From Eubacteriales bacterium (lineage in GTDB: Bacteria; Bacillota_A; Clostridia; Christensenellales; Aristaeellaceae): a DNA stretch of 39,522 nt. Positions within the stretch are counted from its first letter, which is position 1. Each line of letters starts with the position of its first letter. The notes below the pieces were generated by a model, which ran no database searches, was not told the origin of the DNA, and saw only the letters and a list, made by a program, of their open reading frames with translations. Below, one piece after another: positions 7,986 to 15,369 of this stretch. The position numbers and the translations under genes were made by a program. Location: assembly GCA_030528845.1 (NCBI GenBank), contig JAUMYC010000001.1:1-39522 (forward strand), given 5' to 3'.

Positions 7986-9017
7986 TCAGAAGCATTTGTC
8001 CTTCCTGTGCTGCCTGCAGTCGGCCACTTTGCCGCAATGGTAGCACAGCTCGTTTTCGCATCTGTCCTCCTCAAAGAACATGCGGATGTTCTCCGCCGTG
8101 GTCTCGGCAATGTTTTCCAGCGCCTCGTTGGTCAGGAATGCCTGATGGGACGTGACCAGCACGTTGGGCATGGACATGAGGCGGGCCAGCGTGTCGTCCT
8201 CGAGGATATGGCCGGAGAAATCCTCAAAGAAGATATCGCTCTCTTCCTCGTAGACGTCGAGGCAGGCGGCGCCGACCCTGCGCTGCTTGATGCCCTGCAA
8301 AAGAGCCTCCGCGTCGATGAGCGCGCCGCGCGAGGTATTCACCACGACCACGCCCTTTTTGCACTGTTCGATCGCCTTCGCGTCGAGCATATGATAGGTC
8401 TCTTCGGTCAGCGGGCAGTGGAAGGAGATGATGTCGCTGCGCGCATAGAGCTCGTCCAGCTCCACATATTCGATGCCGCTGTTTTCCGCCGGGAAGCGGT
8501 CGTAGGCGATGACATGCATGCCGAAGCCGCGGCAGATGTCCATGAACACGCGGCCGATCTTGCCCGTGCCGATGACGCCCACGGTCTTTCCGTGCAGGTC
8601 GAAGCCGGTCAGGCCGGAGAGGCTGAAGTTGAATTCCTTCGTGCGGTTGTAGGCCTTGTGGATGCGGCGGATGGACGTGAGCAGCATGGCCATGGCGTGC
8701 TCCGCCACGGCATAGGGCGAATAGGCCGGCACGCGCACGACGTGGATCTTGCCGTAGGCGTGCTTCACGTCCACATTATTAAAGCCCGCGCAGCGCAGCG
8801 CGATGATCTTCACGCCCTCCTCATAGAGCCGGTCGATGGTCTGCGCGTCGGCGGTGTCGTTTACAAAAATGCACACTCCATCGTAGCCGCGGGCGAGCTC
8901 GGCCGTGTCCTTGTTGAGCTTGGTCTCGAAAAACTTGAATTCGATACCCTTATCCCTGCCCTGCTTCTCCAGCGCGGGCACGTCGTAGGCCTTTGTATCA
9001 AAAACTGCTATTTTCAT
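7986..9017 (-). CDS. ldhA: D-lactate dehydrogenase / D-2-hydroxyacid dehydrogenase
   Basis: 343 aa. NAD-dependent cytosolic reduction of pyruvate to D-lactate, regenerating NAD in fermentation. Seen: N-terminal catalytic half (MKIAVFDTKAYDVPAL, LRCAGFNNVDV), dinucleotide site VGVIGTGKIGRVFMDI (GxGxxG at 150-155), Arg230 in NTSRGALID, Glu259 region in DVYEEES, and His291 in TSHQAF as the proton donor; the overall pattern is of D-LDH rather than glycerate or phosphoglycerate dehydrogenases. Odd: the last 24 residues contain five Cys (320, 325, 328, 334, 342) and two His, which the core enzyme does not need. Start ATG follows AAGGAG at a 9-nt gap. Monocistronic. No convincing promoter pair or Rex palindrome was found upstream. 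Confidence 0.9.
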   Translation of the reverse strand: MKIAVFDTKAYDVPALEKQGRDKGIEFKFFETKLNKDTAELARGYDGVCIFVNDTADAQTIDRLYEEGVKIIALRCAGFNNVDVKHAYGKIHVVRVPAYSPYAVAEHAMAMLLTSIRRIHKAYNRTKEFNFSLSGLTGFDLHGKTVGVIGTGKIGRVFMDICRGFGMHVIAYDRFPAENSGIEYVELDELYARSDIISFHCPLTEETYHMLDAKAIEQCKKGVVVVNTSRGALIDAEALLQGIKQRRVGAACLDVYEEESDIFFEDFSGHILEDDTLARLMSMPNVLVTSHQAFLTNEALENIAETTAENIRMFFEEDRCENELCYHCGKVADCRQHRKDKCF

Positions 9018-9133
9018 GCGGGTACGCTCCTTATATCCTGTGCGGTACGGTTTTTCCCTTGCATTTTAGATATACCCGCCTGCCGCGCTGCTATAACGCG
9101 AGCGCATGTTAAGCTTGCGCGCCGCCGGAGCGC

Positions 9134-9167
9134 ACAAAAAAACGCCCCGCAGCGTGCTGCGGGGCGT
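9134..9167 (-). terminator. Terminator of rplJ-rplL
   Basis: Arms ACGCCCCGCAGC (9142-9153) and GCTGCGGGGCGT (9156-9167), a 12-bp stem, followed on the minus strand by TTTTTTT (9134-9141). On the plus strand it is followed by TTG and then an A run, so it acts mainly for the ribosomal operon. Confidence 0.9.
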
Positions 9168-9192
9168 TTGAAAAAATCTCGGCAGATCGAAA

Positions 9193-9570
9193 TTACTTGA
9201 TTTCGACGGTGGCGCCGACTTCGGCGAACTGAGCCTTGATCTTCTCGGCGTCTTCCTTGGAAACGCCTTCCTTGAGGGTCTTGGGGCAGCCGTCGACCAG
9301 TTCCTTGGCTTCCTTCAGGCCGAGGCCGGAAACGACTTCGCGGACGATCTTGATGACCTTGATCTTCTCGGAGCCGGCGCTGGTGAGAACGACGTCGAAC
9401 TCGGTCTTCTCTTCGGCGGCTTCGGCAGCGGCGCCAGCGGCGGGGCCGGCAGCAACGGCGACGGGGGCGGCGGCGGAAACGCCGAACTTCTCTTCCATTT
9501 CCTTGACGAGCTCAGCCAGCTCGAGGATAGTCATGCCTTCGATGGCAGTGATGATGTCAGCATGAGTCAT
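9193..9570 (-). CDS. rplL: Ribosomal protein L7/L12
   Basis: 125 aa, the normal length. It forms the stalk of the 50S subunit that recruits translation factors. Seen: N-terminal dimerisation helices ([21 protein letters not shown]), the Ala/Pro/Gly-rich hinge ([20 protein letters not shown]), and the C-terminal factor-binding domain ([54 protein letters not shown]). Start at 9570 is set by GGAGG 8 nt upstream; an in-frame ATG 5 codons earlier overlaps that site. It lies 54 nt after rplJ, as in most bacteria, and shares its promoter and leader. Confidence 0.98.
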   Translation of the reverse strand: MTHADIITAIEGMTILELAELVKEMEEKFGVSAAAPVAVAAGPAAGAAAEAAEEKTEFDVVLTSAGSEKIKVIKIVREVVSGLGLKEAKELVDGCPKTLKEGVSKEDAEKIKAQFAEVGATVEIK

Positions 9571-9624
9571 GGTATTGACCTCCAATAAATTTCACTATTT
9601 CAATGGGTTGTTAAGCGGCGAGGA

Positions 9625-10122
9625 TCATTCTTCGCCGGCCTGCTTCTTGCGGATCGCCTCGAGGCAATAGACGAACTTGGACACGGAGCTCATCATGCTG
9701 CCCATGATGCGGGCGATGAGAACTTCGCGGCTGGGCATGGAAGCCAGAGTATCCACGCCGGCGGCGTCGATGACGTTGCCGTTGAGGATGCCGCCCTTCA
9801 CTTCGGTCTTCTTCACTTCCTTGATGAAAGTGGCGAGGATCTTGGCGGGAGCGACGGCGTCGGTCATGCCGAAAGCAACTGCGGTCGGGCCCTTGAGATA
9901 AACGTCAAGGCCTTCGATGCCGGCTTCCTTGGCGGCCAGGCCGATCAGATTGTTCTTGTAAACAATGTACTCGACGCCCGCCTTGCGGCATTCGTTGCGC
10001 AGCTTGGTGACCTGTTCAACGGTCAGACCACGATAATCGTACAGGACCACGGACTGAGCGTTCTGCAGCTTTTCCTGGATCTCTGCGACGACCTGCTTTT
10101 TGATTTCCAGATTCTTGGACAT
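9625..10122 (-). CDS. rplJ: Ribosomal protein L10
   Basis: 165 aa. L10 anchors L7/L12 dimers to 23S rRNA. Seen: KKQVVAEIQEKLQNAQSVVLYDYRGLTVEQVTKLR at the N-terminus (rRNA-binding domain), then VEYIVYKNNLIGLAAKEAG, LKGPTAVAFG, and a C-terminal helix for L12 binding (MMSSVSKFVYCLEAIRKKQAGEE). The start at 10122 begins MSKNLEIK, after a GAGGTG site; the longer open frame upstream runs through the mRNA leader and is not coding. First gene of the rplJL operon; regulation is by the leader described separately. No rplA/rplK precedes it here, so the operon begins at rplJ. Confidence 0.97.
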   Translation of the reverse strand: MSKNLEIKKQVVAEIQEKLQNAQSVVLYDYRGLTVEQVTKLRNECRKAGVEYIVYKNNLIGLAAKEAGIEGLDVYLKGPTAVAFGMTDAVAPAKILATFIKEVKKTEVKGGILNGNVIDAAGVDTLASMPSREVLIARIMGSMMSSVSKFVYCLEAIRKKQAGEE

Positions 10123-10334
10123 GGTGTATGGCACCTCACTTTCCGTCCGATATGGTTCCGCTTGAGCCCCGGAAGAAGCCCTGCGGGCCATAAAAAACAT
10201 CCCTGCGCACAAAGCAAGCGCAGGGATGGGACGAAAGCAAGTTTACGTCTTTTTCCTTACGCCTCGGCAGGCGTGGCCAAAGCCACTTATGCGTCATGCA
10301 CCTGCTGTCTGCGGCACAGCCGTTTTTCACAGCA
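10123..10334 (-). ncRNA. L10 (rplJ) leader with attenuator hairpin
   Basis: The ~210-nt untranslated leader of rplJL. In it lies a rho-independent terminator: arms CATCCCTGCGC (10218-10228 read on the minus strand) and GCGCAGGGATG (10198-10208), 9-nt loop, then TTTTTT (10192-10197). It lies 75 nt before the rplJ start, inside the transcribed leader, so it works as an attenuator. Upstream G+C-rich helices (CGCCTGCCGAGGCG, GTGGCTTTGGCCAC) could form the L10(L12)4-binding and anti-terminator parts, as known for Firmicute L10 leaders. Position and architecture are seen; the family match was not tested by covariance search. Confidence 0.8.
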
Positions 10335-10340
10335 ATTGGG

Positions 10341-10370
10341 ATTATAACACCCCCTCCCCGCCCGCGTCAA
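10341..10370 (-). promoter_or_regulatory. Promoter of rplJ-rplL
   Basis: Minus strand TTGACG (10365-10370), 18-bp spacer, TATAAT (10341-10346). Near-consensus, as expected of a ribosomal protein operon. Confidence 0.8.
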
Positions 10371-10452
10371 GTATCCTTTTGGTAAATTCCGAATTCTCCA
10401 AACCTCCTCTGCACTGCGTTCCTTCGCATTCGGCACTTCCCGTCCTTAATGC

Positions 10453-10477
10453 GGGCCGGCGCAAGGCCGGCTCCTAC
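10453..10477. repeat. Isolated half of the structured repeat seen at 3507-3760
   Basis: GGGCCGGC (10453-10460), loop GCAAG, GCCGGCTC (10466-10473), then CTAC, preceded by CCCGTCC. This matches the second hairpin of the array at 3507-3760 (GGGTCGGC, GCAAG, GCCGACCC, CTAC). Loop and layout are identical; one T-A pair is C-G here, a compensating change. The first hairpin is not recognisable. The surrounding 10371-10539 holds no gene. Confidence 0.6.
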
Positions 10478-10539
10478 CGACAGTACGCCGCCCTGCGTTT
10501 TTCTCCTTTCCCGCGGGGGAGCTGCCCGCAAAACCAATC

Positions 10540-10568
10540 TCGACATCTCCCCCGTTTCGTGCTACACT
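10540..10568 (+). promoter_or_regulatory. Candidate promoter of melA
   Basis: TCGACA (10540-10545), 17-bp spacer, TACACT (10563-10568); one and two mismatches to consensus. About 40 bp before the start codon. Confidence 0.45.
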
Positions 10569-10609
10569 TTCTTTATCCCTTCAGGATCGAAAGGAGCCCT
10601 TGACATACA

Positions 10610-12019
10610 ATGAAAAAGATCGCCATCATCGGCGCGGGCAGCGTCATCTTCTGCAAAACTCTCATGATGGACATCCTCGCCACCCCCGCCCTTTCCGACA
10701 GCGAATTCCGCCTCATGGCGCCCTCCACGCGCAACACCAGCCAGGTCAAGGCCTTCATGGACAAGGTCATCTCCTCCGCCGGGCTTTCCGCCGCCGTGCA
10801 TCTGACCACCGACCGGCGCGAGGCGCTCGCCGGCGCGGATTACGTCATCCTCTGCTATTCCATCGGCGGCCTGCGCGCCTATGAGATCGACTGCGAGGTG
10901 TCGCTCAAATACGGCGTGGATATCTGCATCGGCGATACCCTCGCACCCGGCGGCATCTTCCGCGCCCTGCGCACCATCCCCGTCACGCGCGAGCTCTGCG
11001 CAGACGTGCGCGAGCTCTGCCCGGGCGCGCTCATCCTGAACTATGTCAACCCCATGGCCGCCGTCTGCTGGACTCTGGGCCTCGAGGGCATGAACTTCGT
11101 CGGCCTGTGCCATGGCGTGCAGACCACGCTCGATCTTATCGCCGGCTACACGGGCGTGCCCAAGCACGAGGTCGATTTCACCTGCGCGGGCATCAACCAC
11201 ATGGCTTGGTTCACGCGCCTGTATCACAACGGCGTCGATCTCTACCCGAAGCTCAAGGAGGTCTTCGAAAAGCCGGAGTACTATGTCAACGACAAGGTGC
11301 GCGGCGAGGTGCTGCGCAATTTCGGCTATTTCTGCACCGAATCCACCGGCCATCTCTCCGAATATCTGCCCTATTTCCGCAAAAACAAAAAGGCGCTGGA
11401 GCTCTATTGCGATCAGCCGGATTTCGGCGGCGAGACCAACGCGAACCTGAAGTTCACGCGCTATGTGGCGCAGAAGCTGGGCGGGCGCATCCTCGATGAC
11501 GACGTGCCGGAGCTCGGCGCGCGCAGCGTGGAATACTGCTCTTATATCCTCGAAGCCCTTGCGACCGGCGCGCCCTTCCGCTTCAACGGCAACGTGATCA
11601 ACAACGGGCTCATCGCCAACCTGCCGCAGGACTGCTGCGCCGAGGGCCCGATCATCGCCGATGCGGACGGCCTGCACAGACAGAGCGTGGGCGAGCTGCC
11701 GTGGCATCTGGCCGCGCTGAACCAGACCAACATCTCCTGCCAGCGCCTCACCGTGCAGGCGGCCTATTCCGGCGAACCGGAAGAAGTCGTGCACGCCGTA
11801 GCGATGGACCCGCTGGCCTCCGCCGTGCTCACCCTCGGCGAGATCCGAGAGATGTGCGCGGAGGTGCTGGAGAAGCAGGCCGAGTGGCTGCCGCAGTTTG
11901 CGGGCAAAAAGCTCGCGCCCAGGCCGGTCATCTCCATCCCGGCCGACGTCGTGCCCGAGCCCGTGCCGGTCGACCCTGCGCTGGCCGTCATGGGCCGCTT
12001 CGCGCAGCTGGGCAAATAA
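10610..12019 (+). CDS. melA: Alpha-galactosidase of glycoside hydrolase family 4 (MelA type)
   Basis: 469 aa, slightly longer than E. coli MelA (451 aa). GH4 enzymes cleave by an NAD- and Mn-dependent oxidation/elimination route in the cytosol; MelA hydrolyses melibiose-type alpha-galactosides. Seen: NAD site IAIIGAGSVIF (5-14), IGDTLAPGGIFRALRTIP, LNYVNPMA, GLCHGVQ with Cys167, AGINHMAW with His197 (the two Mn ligands), and the late block NVINNGLIANLPQDCCAE and LPWHLAALNQTNI, all in MelA order. Substrate could instead be a galacturonide, since GH4 members vary. ATG at 10610 follows AAAGGAG at a rather long gap (13 nt). Stands alone with its own promoter and terminator; no transporter is adjacent. 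Confidence 0.88.
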   Translation: MKKIAIIGAGSVIFCKTLMMDILATPALSDSEFRLMAPSTRNTSQVKAFMDKVISSAGLSAAVHLTTDRREALAGADYVILCYSIGGLRAYEIDCEVSLKYGVDICIGDTLAPGGIFRALRTIPVTRELCADVRELCPGALILNYVNPMAAVCWTLGLEGMNFVGLCHGVQTTLDLIAGYTGVPKHEVDFTCAGINHMAWFTRLYHNGVDLYPKLKEVFEKPEYYVNDKVRGEVLRNFGYFCTESTGHLSEYLPYFRKNKKALELYCDQPDFGGETNANLKFTRYVAQKLGGRILDDDVPELGARSVEYCSYILEALATGAPFRFNGNVINNGLIANLPQDCCAEGPIIADADGLHRQSVGELPWHLAALNQTNISCQRLTVQAAYSGEPEEVVHAVAMDPLASAVLTLGEIREMCAEVLEKQAEWLPQFAGKKLAPRPVISIPADVVPEPVPVDPALAVMGRFAQLGK

Positions 12020-12033
12020 AAAAACGCGCCGAC

Positions 12034-12067
12034 AAAGCCGCCGTTTCCGAAAAGGGACGGCGGCTTT
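12034..12067 (+). terminator. Terminator of melA
   Basis: Arms AAAGCCGCCGT (12034-12044) and ACGGCGGCTTT (12057-12067), followed by a short T/C run. It begins 14 nt after the melA stop. Confidence 0.75.
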
Positions 12068-12094
12068 TCCCGTTCGGATTTTACCCAAACGCCA

Positions 12095-12124
12095 TTGCCC
12101 CGCTTTTGCGCGCCGTGCTATAAT
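12095..12124 (+). promoter_or_regulatory. Promoter of the YczE/YitT-type membrane protein gene
   Basis: TTGCCC (12095-12100), 18-bp spacer, TATAAT (12119-12124). The leader is ~35 nt. Confidence 0.65.
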
Positions 12125-12165
12125 GCGTCCGTTTTGAGCAAATGCAAAAGAAGGACGGAAGCGAA

Positions 12166-12792
12166 ATGCAAAAGTTTTTTGACAAGCCCCGGCTCGGGCG
12201 CAGGCTGGCCGCGCTGCTGCTGGGCGTATTTCTGATGGGCGCGGGCGTGGCCGTGTTCGATCAGCTCGGCTTCGGCACAGACCCCTGCTCGGTCATGAAT
12301 CTTGCCATCAGCCGCATCATCGGCTGGAGCTACGGCAACTGGCTTTTGACGATGAACGTCATCCTGCTGGCCGTGCTCGCGCTGCTGGGCGAGCTCAGGC
12401 GCATCGGCGTGGGCTCTCTGGCCAACATCGTGCTCGTCGGCTATTCGGCCGATCTCGTCTCGTGGCTGATCGACCGCATCCACCCCCTTGCGGGCGAGAC
12501 GCTCGCCGTGCGGCTGATCGTCTTCTGCCCCACGATGCTCGTCTTTCTGCTCGCCGTGGCGCTGTACATGGTAGTGGATATGGGCGTCGCGCCCTACGAC
12601 GCCATCCCGCAGGTCATTTCCGCACGCATCAAAAAGCCCTTTGCCGTCGTGCGCCTCCTCTGGGATGTGCTGATCCTCTCCGTCGGCTTCCTGCTCGGCG
12701 GAACGGTCGGGCTCGTCACGCTCATCACCGGCTTCTGCGTCGGCCCGGTCTTCGGGGCCATCGCAAAGCGCATGCGCCCGTTTTTTGAATAA
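12166..12792 (+). CDS. Integral membrane protein of the YczE/YitT type
   Basis: 208 aa with five to six hydrophobic segments: ALLLGVFLMGAGVAVFDQLG, LLTMNVILLAVLALLGEL, SLANIVLVGYSADLVSWLI, LIVFCPTMLVFLLAVALYMV, LLWDVLILSVGFLLGG, and LVTLITGFCVGPVFGAI. The N-terminal block GVFLMGAGVAVFDQLGFGTDPCSVMNLAIS and the repeat-like VDMGVAPYDAIPQVIS are typical of the YczE family, which has an internal duplication. Function is unknown; a transporter is only a guess. Start at 12166 is preferred over an ATG eight codons upstream because AAGGA lies 10 nt before it. Preceded by its own promoter and followed by a terminator. Confidence 0.82.
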   Translation: MQKFFDKPRLGRRLAALLLGVFLMGAGVAVFDQLGFGTDPCSVMNLAISRIIGWSYGNWLLTMNVILLAVLALLGELRRIGVGSLANIVLVGYSADLVSWLIDRIHPLAGETLAVRLIVFCPTMLVFLLAVALYMVVDMGVAPYDAIPQVISARIKKPFAVVRLLWDVLILSVGFLLGGTVGLVTLITGFCVGPVFGAIAKRMRPFFE

Positions 12793-12796
12793 ACCC

Positions 12797-12826
12797 AAGG
12801 TCCGCTCTTTTCGGGGCGGGCCTTTT
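12797..12826 (+). terminator. Terminator of the YczE/YitT-type gene
   Basis: Arms AAGGTCCGCTC (12797-12807) and GGGCGGGCCTT (12814-12824) pair with two G-T wobbles, then TT. It begins 4 nt after the stop codon. Confidence 0.7.
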
Positions 12827-12830
12827 CCAT

Positions 12831-12851
12831 TATAATAGAGCCACAAGGAGG
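12831..12851 (+). promoter_or_regulatory. -10 element and Shine-Dalgarno of the amidase/phosphoesterase gene
   Basis: TATAAT at 12831-12836 with only TTTTCG at the -35 place (inside the preceding terminator loop), then AAGGAGG at 12845-12851, 9 nt from the ATG. If transcription starts just after the -10, the message is nearly leaderless apart from the ribosome site. Confidence 0.45.
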
Positions 12852-12860
12852 CGATAAAAA

Positions 12861-15275
12861 ATGGAACTGCATCTGCATACGGCCGCGCAGCTGCGGAACA
12901 TGCTGCAGCGCAGGGAGATCGGCGCGGAGGAGCTCACCCGCTATTACCTCGGGCGCATAGAGCGCTTAGGCGGCAGGGGCGCGCTCAACGCCGTCGCCTG
13001 CGTCGACCCGACCGCGCTTGCACAGGCCCGCGCTCTCGACGCGCGCGGCCCCGACGAGAGCATGCCGCTCTGGGGCCTGCCCGTGCTCGTCAAAGACAAC
13101 ATCGACATAGCCGGGCTGCCCACCACCGCGGGCAGCTTCACCTTGGCAGACAATATCGCGACGCAGGACGCGCCCGTCGTGGCCAATCTGCGCAGAAGCG
13201 GCGCGGTCATCCTCGGCAAGACCAACATGACCGAATTTGCCAACTATACCACCTCCGGCATGCCCAACGGCTTTTCCTCCTTCGGCGGACAGGTCGTGCA
13301 TGCCTGCGATCCCGCCTTCGATCCCTCCGGCTCGAGCAGCGGCTCCGGCGTAGCCATGTCGGCGGGGCTTTGCGCCCTGGCCGTGGGCACGGACACGAGC
13401 TTTTCCGTGGTCGCCTGCGCAGCCGCCAACGGCGTGACGGGGCTCAAGCCCCCGGCGGGCTCGCTCAGCGCGCAGGGCATCGTGCCCATCGCCCACACGC
13501 TCGACAGCGCCGGCGCACTCACGCGCACCCTGGAGGACGCGCTGATGCTCGTCTCCGCCATGCGCGATACGCCCCTGCCGCCCGTCTCCGCCGCCGAGCC
13601 CTCTTCTCTGCGCATTGCCGTCAATGTTTCCCGGATGGACGACGTCTCCGCCCGGCAAAAGGCGCGCTGCGGAGAGATCTTCGGCGCGCTTCAGGCAAAC
13701 GGCGCGCAGTTTGACCGGATCGAACAGCCGTGGACGCCCTATATGCGCGATATCATGCGCTGCGAATTCCGGGAAGATCTCGACGCCTATCTGGCCGAAG
13801 CGGAGGCTCCCGTCAGGACCCTCGACGAGATCGTGCGCCTGTATCGGGAACAGCCGCAGCACATGCCCTACGGCATCAGCCTGCTGGAAGATGCGCTGCC
13901 CTGCTCCGCAGAAGACGCCGAATATCTTCAGGCAATGCAGGAGCGGGAACGCATGCAAAAGGAGGCGCAAGAGCTGATCGGCGGCTACGACGCCGTGGTC
14001 ATGACCGGCCCGACGAGCGTCATGCATTTTCTGGGCTTTGCTTCCCTCGCGCTCAGGCTCGGCGTTGGCGAAACGGACGGCCGTCCCACGGGCCTGATCC
14101 TCTACGGCGCGGACGAAATGCGGCTGTATCGCGCGGCCCTCATCATCGAAAAATTCTGCCGGCTCTTTGATCATCCCAAAACAGGAGGAGACCACATGAA
14201 CAGCCTTCTTTTTGCCCCGTGCGTCTATATCGCGGGCAAGGAATATCAGATCGTATTCGCCACGGACAAGCCCGGCATGGCGTGGGTCAGCGTGGGCGGC
14301 AAAAAATACGCCGATTCCGAAACCGGCCTGATGCGCTGGAACCGCGTGCATCACCGCATCTGCGTGCCGATGGCCGAGCTCGACCGGGCGCGGAGCTACT
14401 GCGTACACTTCGCGGCCATGGAAAACCGCCTGCCCTATTACCCCCTGCACGACGCAGAGGAGACCAAGGCCTTCTCCTTCACTCCCATGGACACGACGGG
14501 CGGCGTGCGCCTGTATCACATCGCCGATACGCACGGCAACTTTGCCGACCCCATCGCCTGCGCAAAGCAGTTTCCGGAGCACACGCTCGTCTTTGACGGC
14601 GACATCGCCGACCACAACACCACCGCCGAGGATCTGTACCTCCTCTTCAAGATCAACGAGCAGGTGACCGGCGGCGAGAGGCCCATCCTCTTTGCGCGCG
14701 GAAACCACGACACGCGCGGCCCCGCGGCGTGCATCCTGCCGGAGCTGATCCCCACCGCGCAGGGCAAGACTTTCTTCACCTTCGAGACCGGCGATCTGTT
14801 CGGCATTTCGCTCGACTGCGGCGAGGACAAGCCCGACGCGGGCATCGAATACGGCGATACGATCGATTTCGAGCCCTACCGCAGGCTCGAGACGGCCTTC
14901 TTGGAAAAGACCCTTGCGCAGGGCGCATGGAAAAGTGCAAAATACCGCCTTGCCTTCTGCCATATCCCCTTCACGCGCTCCTTCGAGCCGCCCTTTAACA
15001 TCGAACAGGACGTATATGCGCGCTGGACGCAGCTGCTTGGCGAGATGCAGATCGACGCGCTCATCTGCGGCCATATGCACCGCTGGGATATCATCCTGCC
15101 CGGCGACGAGGAAGACAGATACGGCCAGAATTTCCCCACGGTGGTCGGCTCGTCCGTTTCAAAGGAACACGGCCTGACGGGCGCGGCGATCGATCTGACG
15201 GAGGAAGGGCTGCGCGTGCGCATGACCAACGCACAGGGCGCGGTGCTGCTCGACAGGCTCCTGCCCCGCCGCTGA
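12861..15275 (+). CDS. Amidase (amidase-signature family) joined in frame to a metallophosphoesterase
   Basis: 804 aa in one frame. Residues 1-440 are an amidase-signature enzyme: Lys78 in VLVKDN, Ser158/159 in DPSGSSSGSG, and Ser182 in GTDTSFSVV make the Ser-Ser-Lys triad; amide or urea-type substrates are usual, the actual one unknown. The nucleophile loop reads T-S-F-S where most members have T-G-G-S. Residues 446-804 are a calcineurin-like phosphoesterase with a ~100-residue beta-rich lead domain and all metal motifs: D556-T-H558, GDIAD (580-584), GNHD (614-617), His701, and GHMH (737-740). At the border lies AGGAGG (14183-14188) and ATG 7 nt later (14196), in frame. So two proteins may be made: an 804-aa fusion and a 359-aa phosphoesterase. 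A strong terminator follows. Domain calls are firm; fusion versus lost stop codon is open. Confidence 0.85.
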   Translation: MELHLHTAAQLRNMLQRREIGAEELTRYYLGRIERLGGRGALNAVACVDPTALAQARALDARGPDESMPLWGLPVLVKDNIDIAGLPTTAGSFTLADNIATQDAPVVANLRRSGAVILGKTNMTEFANYTTSGMPNGFSSFGGQVVHACDPAFDPSGSSSGSGVAMSAGLCALAVGTDTSFSVVACAAANGVTGLKPPAGSLSAQGIVPIAHTLDSAGALTRTLEDALMLVSAMRDTPLPPVSAAEPSSLRIAVNVSRMDDVSARQKARCGEIFGALQANGAQFDRIEQPWTPYMRDIMRCEFREDLDAYLAEAEAPVRTLDEIVRLYREQPQHMPYGISLLEDALPCSAEDAEYLQAMQERERMQKEAQELIGGYDAVVMTGPTSVMHFLGFASLALRLGVGETDGRPTGLILYGADEMRLYRAALIIEKFCRLFDHPKTGGDHMNSLLFAPCVYIAGKEYQIVFATDKPGMAWVSVGGKKYADSETGLMRWNRVHHRICVPMAELDRARSYCVHFAAMENRLPYYPLHDAEETKAFSFTPMDTTGGVRLYHIADTHGNFADPIACAKQFPEHTLVFDGDIADHNTTAEDLYLLFKINEQVTGGERPILFARGNHDTRGPAACILPELIPTAQGKTFFTFETGDLFGISLDCGEDKPDAGIEYGDTIDFEPYRRLETAFLEKTLAQGAWKSAKYRLAFCHIPFTRSFEPPFNIEQDVYARWTQLLGEMQIDALICGHMHRWDIILPGDEEDRYGQNFPTVVGSSVSKEHGLTGAAIDLTEEGLRVRMTNAQGAVLLDRLLPRR
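14183..14198 (+). promoter_or_regulatory. Internal Shine-Dalgarno and ATG at the amidase/phosphoesterase border
   Basis: AGGAGGAG at 14183-14190 and ATG at 14196-14198 with 7-nt spacing from AGGAGG. This is the strength of a normal gene start. The codons over it read KTGGDHM, so the site is itself translated in the long frame. The ATG is codon 446. Confidence 0.7.
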
Positions 15276-15298
15276 CCCCCACAAAAGCGCACAAGAAA

Positions 15299-15336
15299 AG
15301 CGCCCGCACGTTTGTTTCGTGCGGGCGCTGCTTTTT
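15299..15336. terminator. Bidirectional terminator between the phosphoesterase and the oxidoreductase genes
   Basis: Arms AGCGCCCGCACG (15299-15310) and CGTGCGGGCGCT (15318-15329), 7-nt loop TTTGTTT, then GCTTTTTT on the plus strand; on the minus strand the stem is followed by TTTTCTT. It serves both converging genes. Confidence 0.9.
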
Positions 15337-15369
15337 TCGATTTTGCTGCGGCTGTGCAGAGGTGTTTTT

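Noticed and set aside
12966..15080. 704-codon minus-strand frame across the amidase/phosphoesterase gene
   Set aside because: Shadow; the plus frame has all catalytic motifs.
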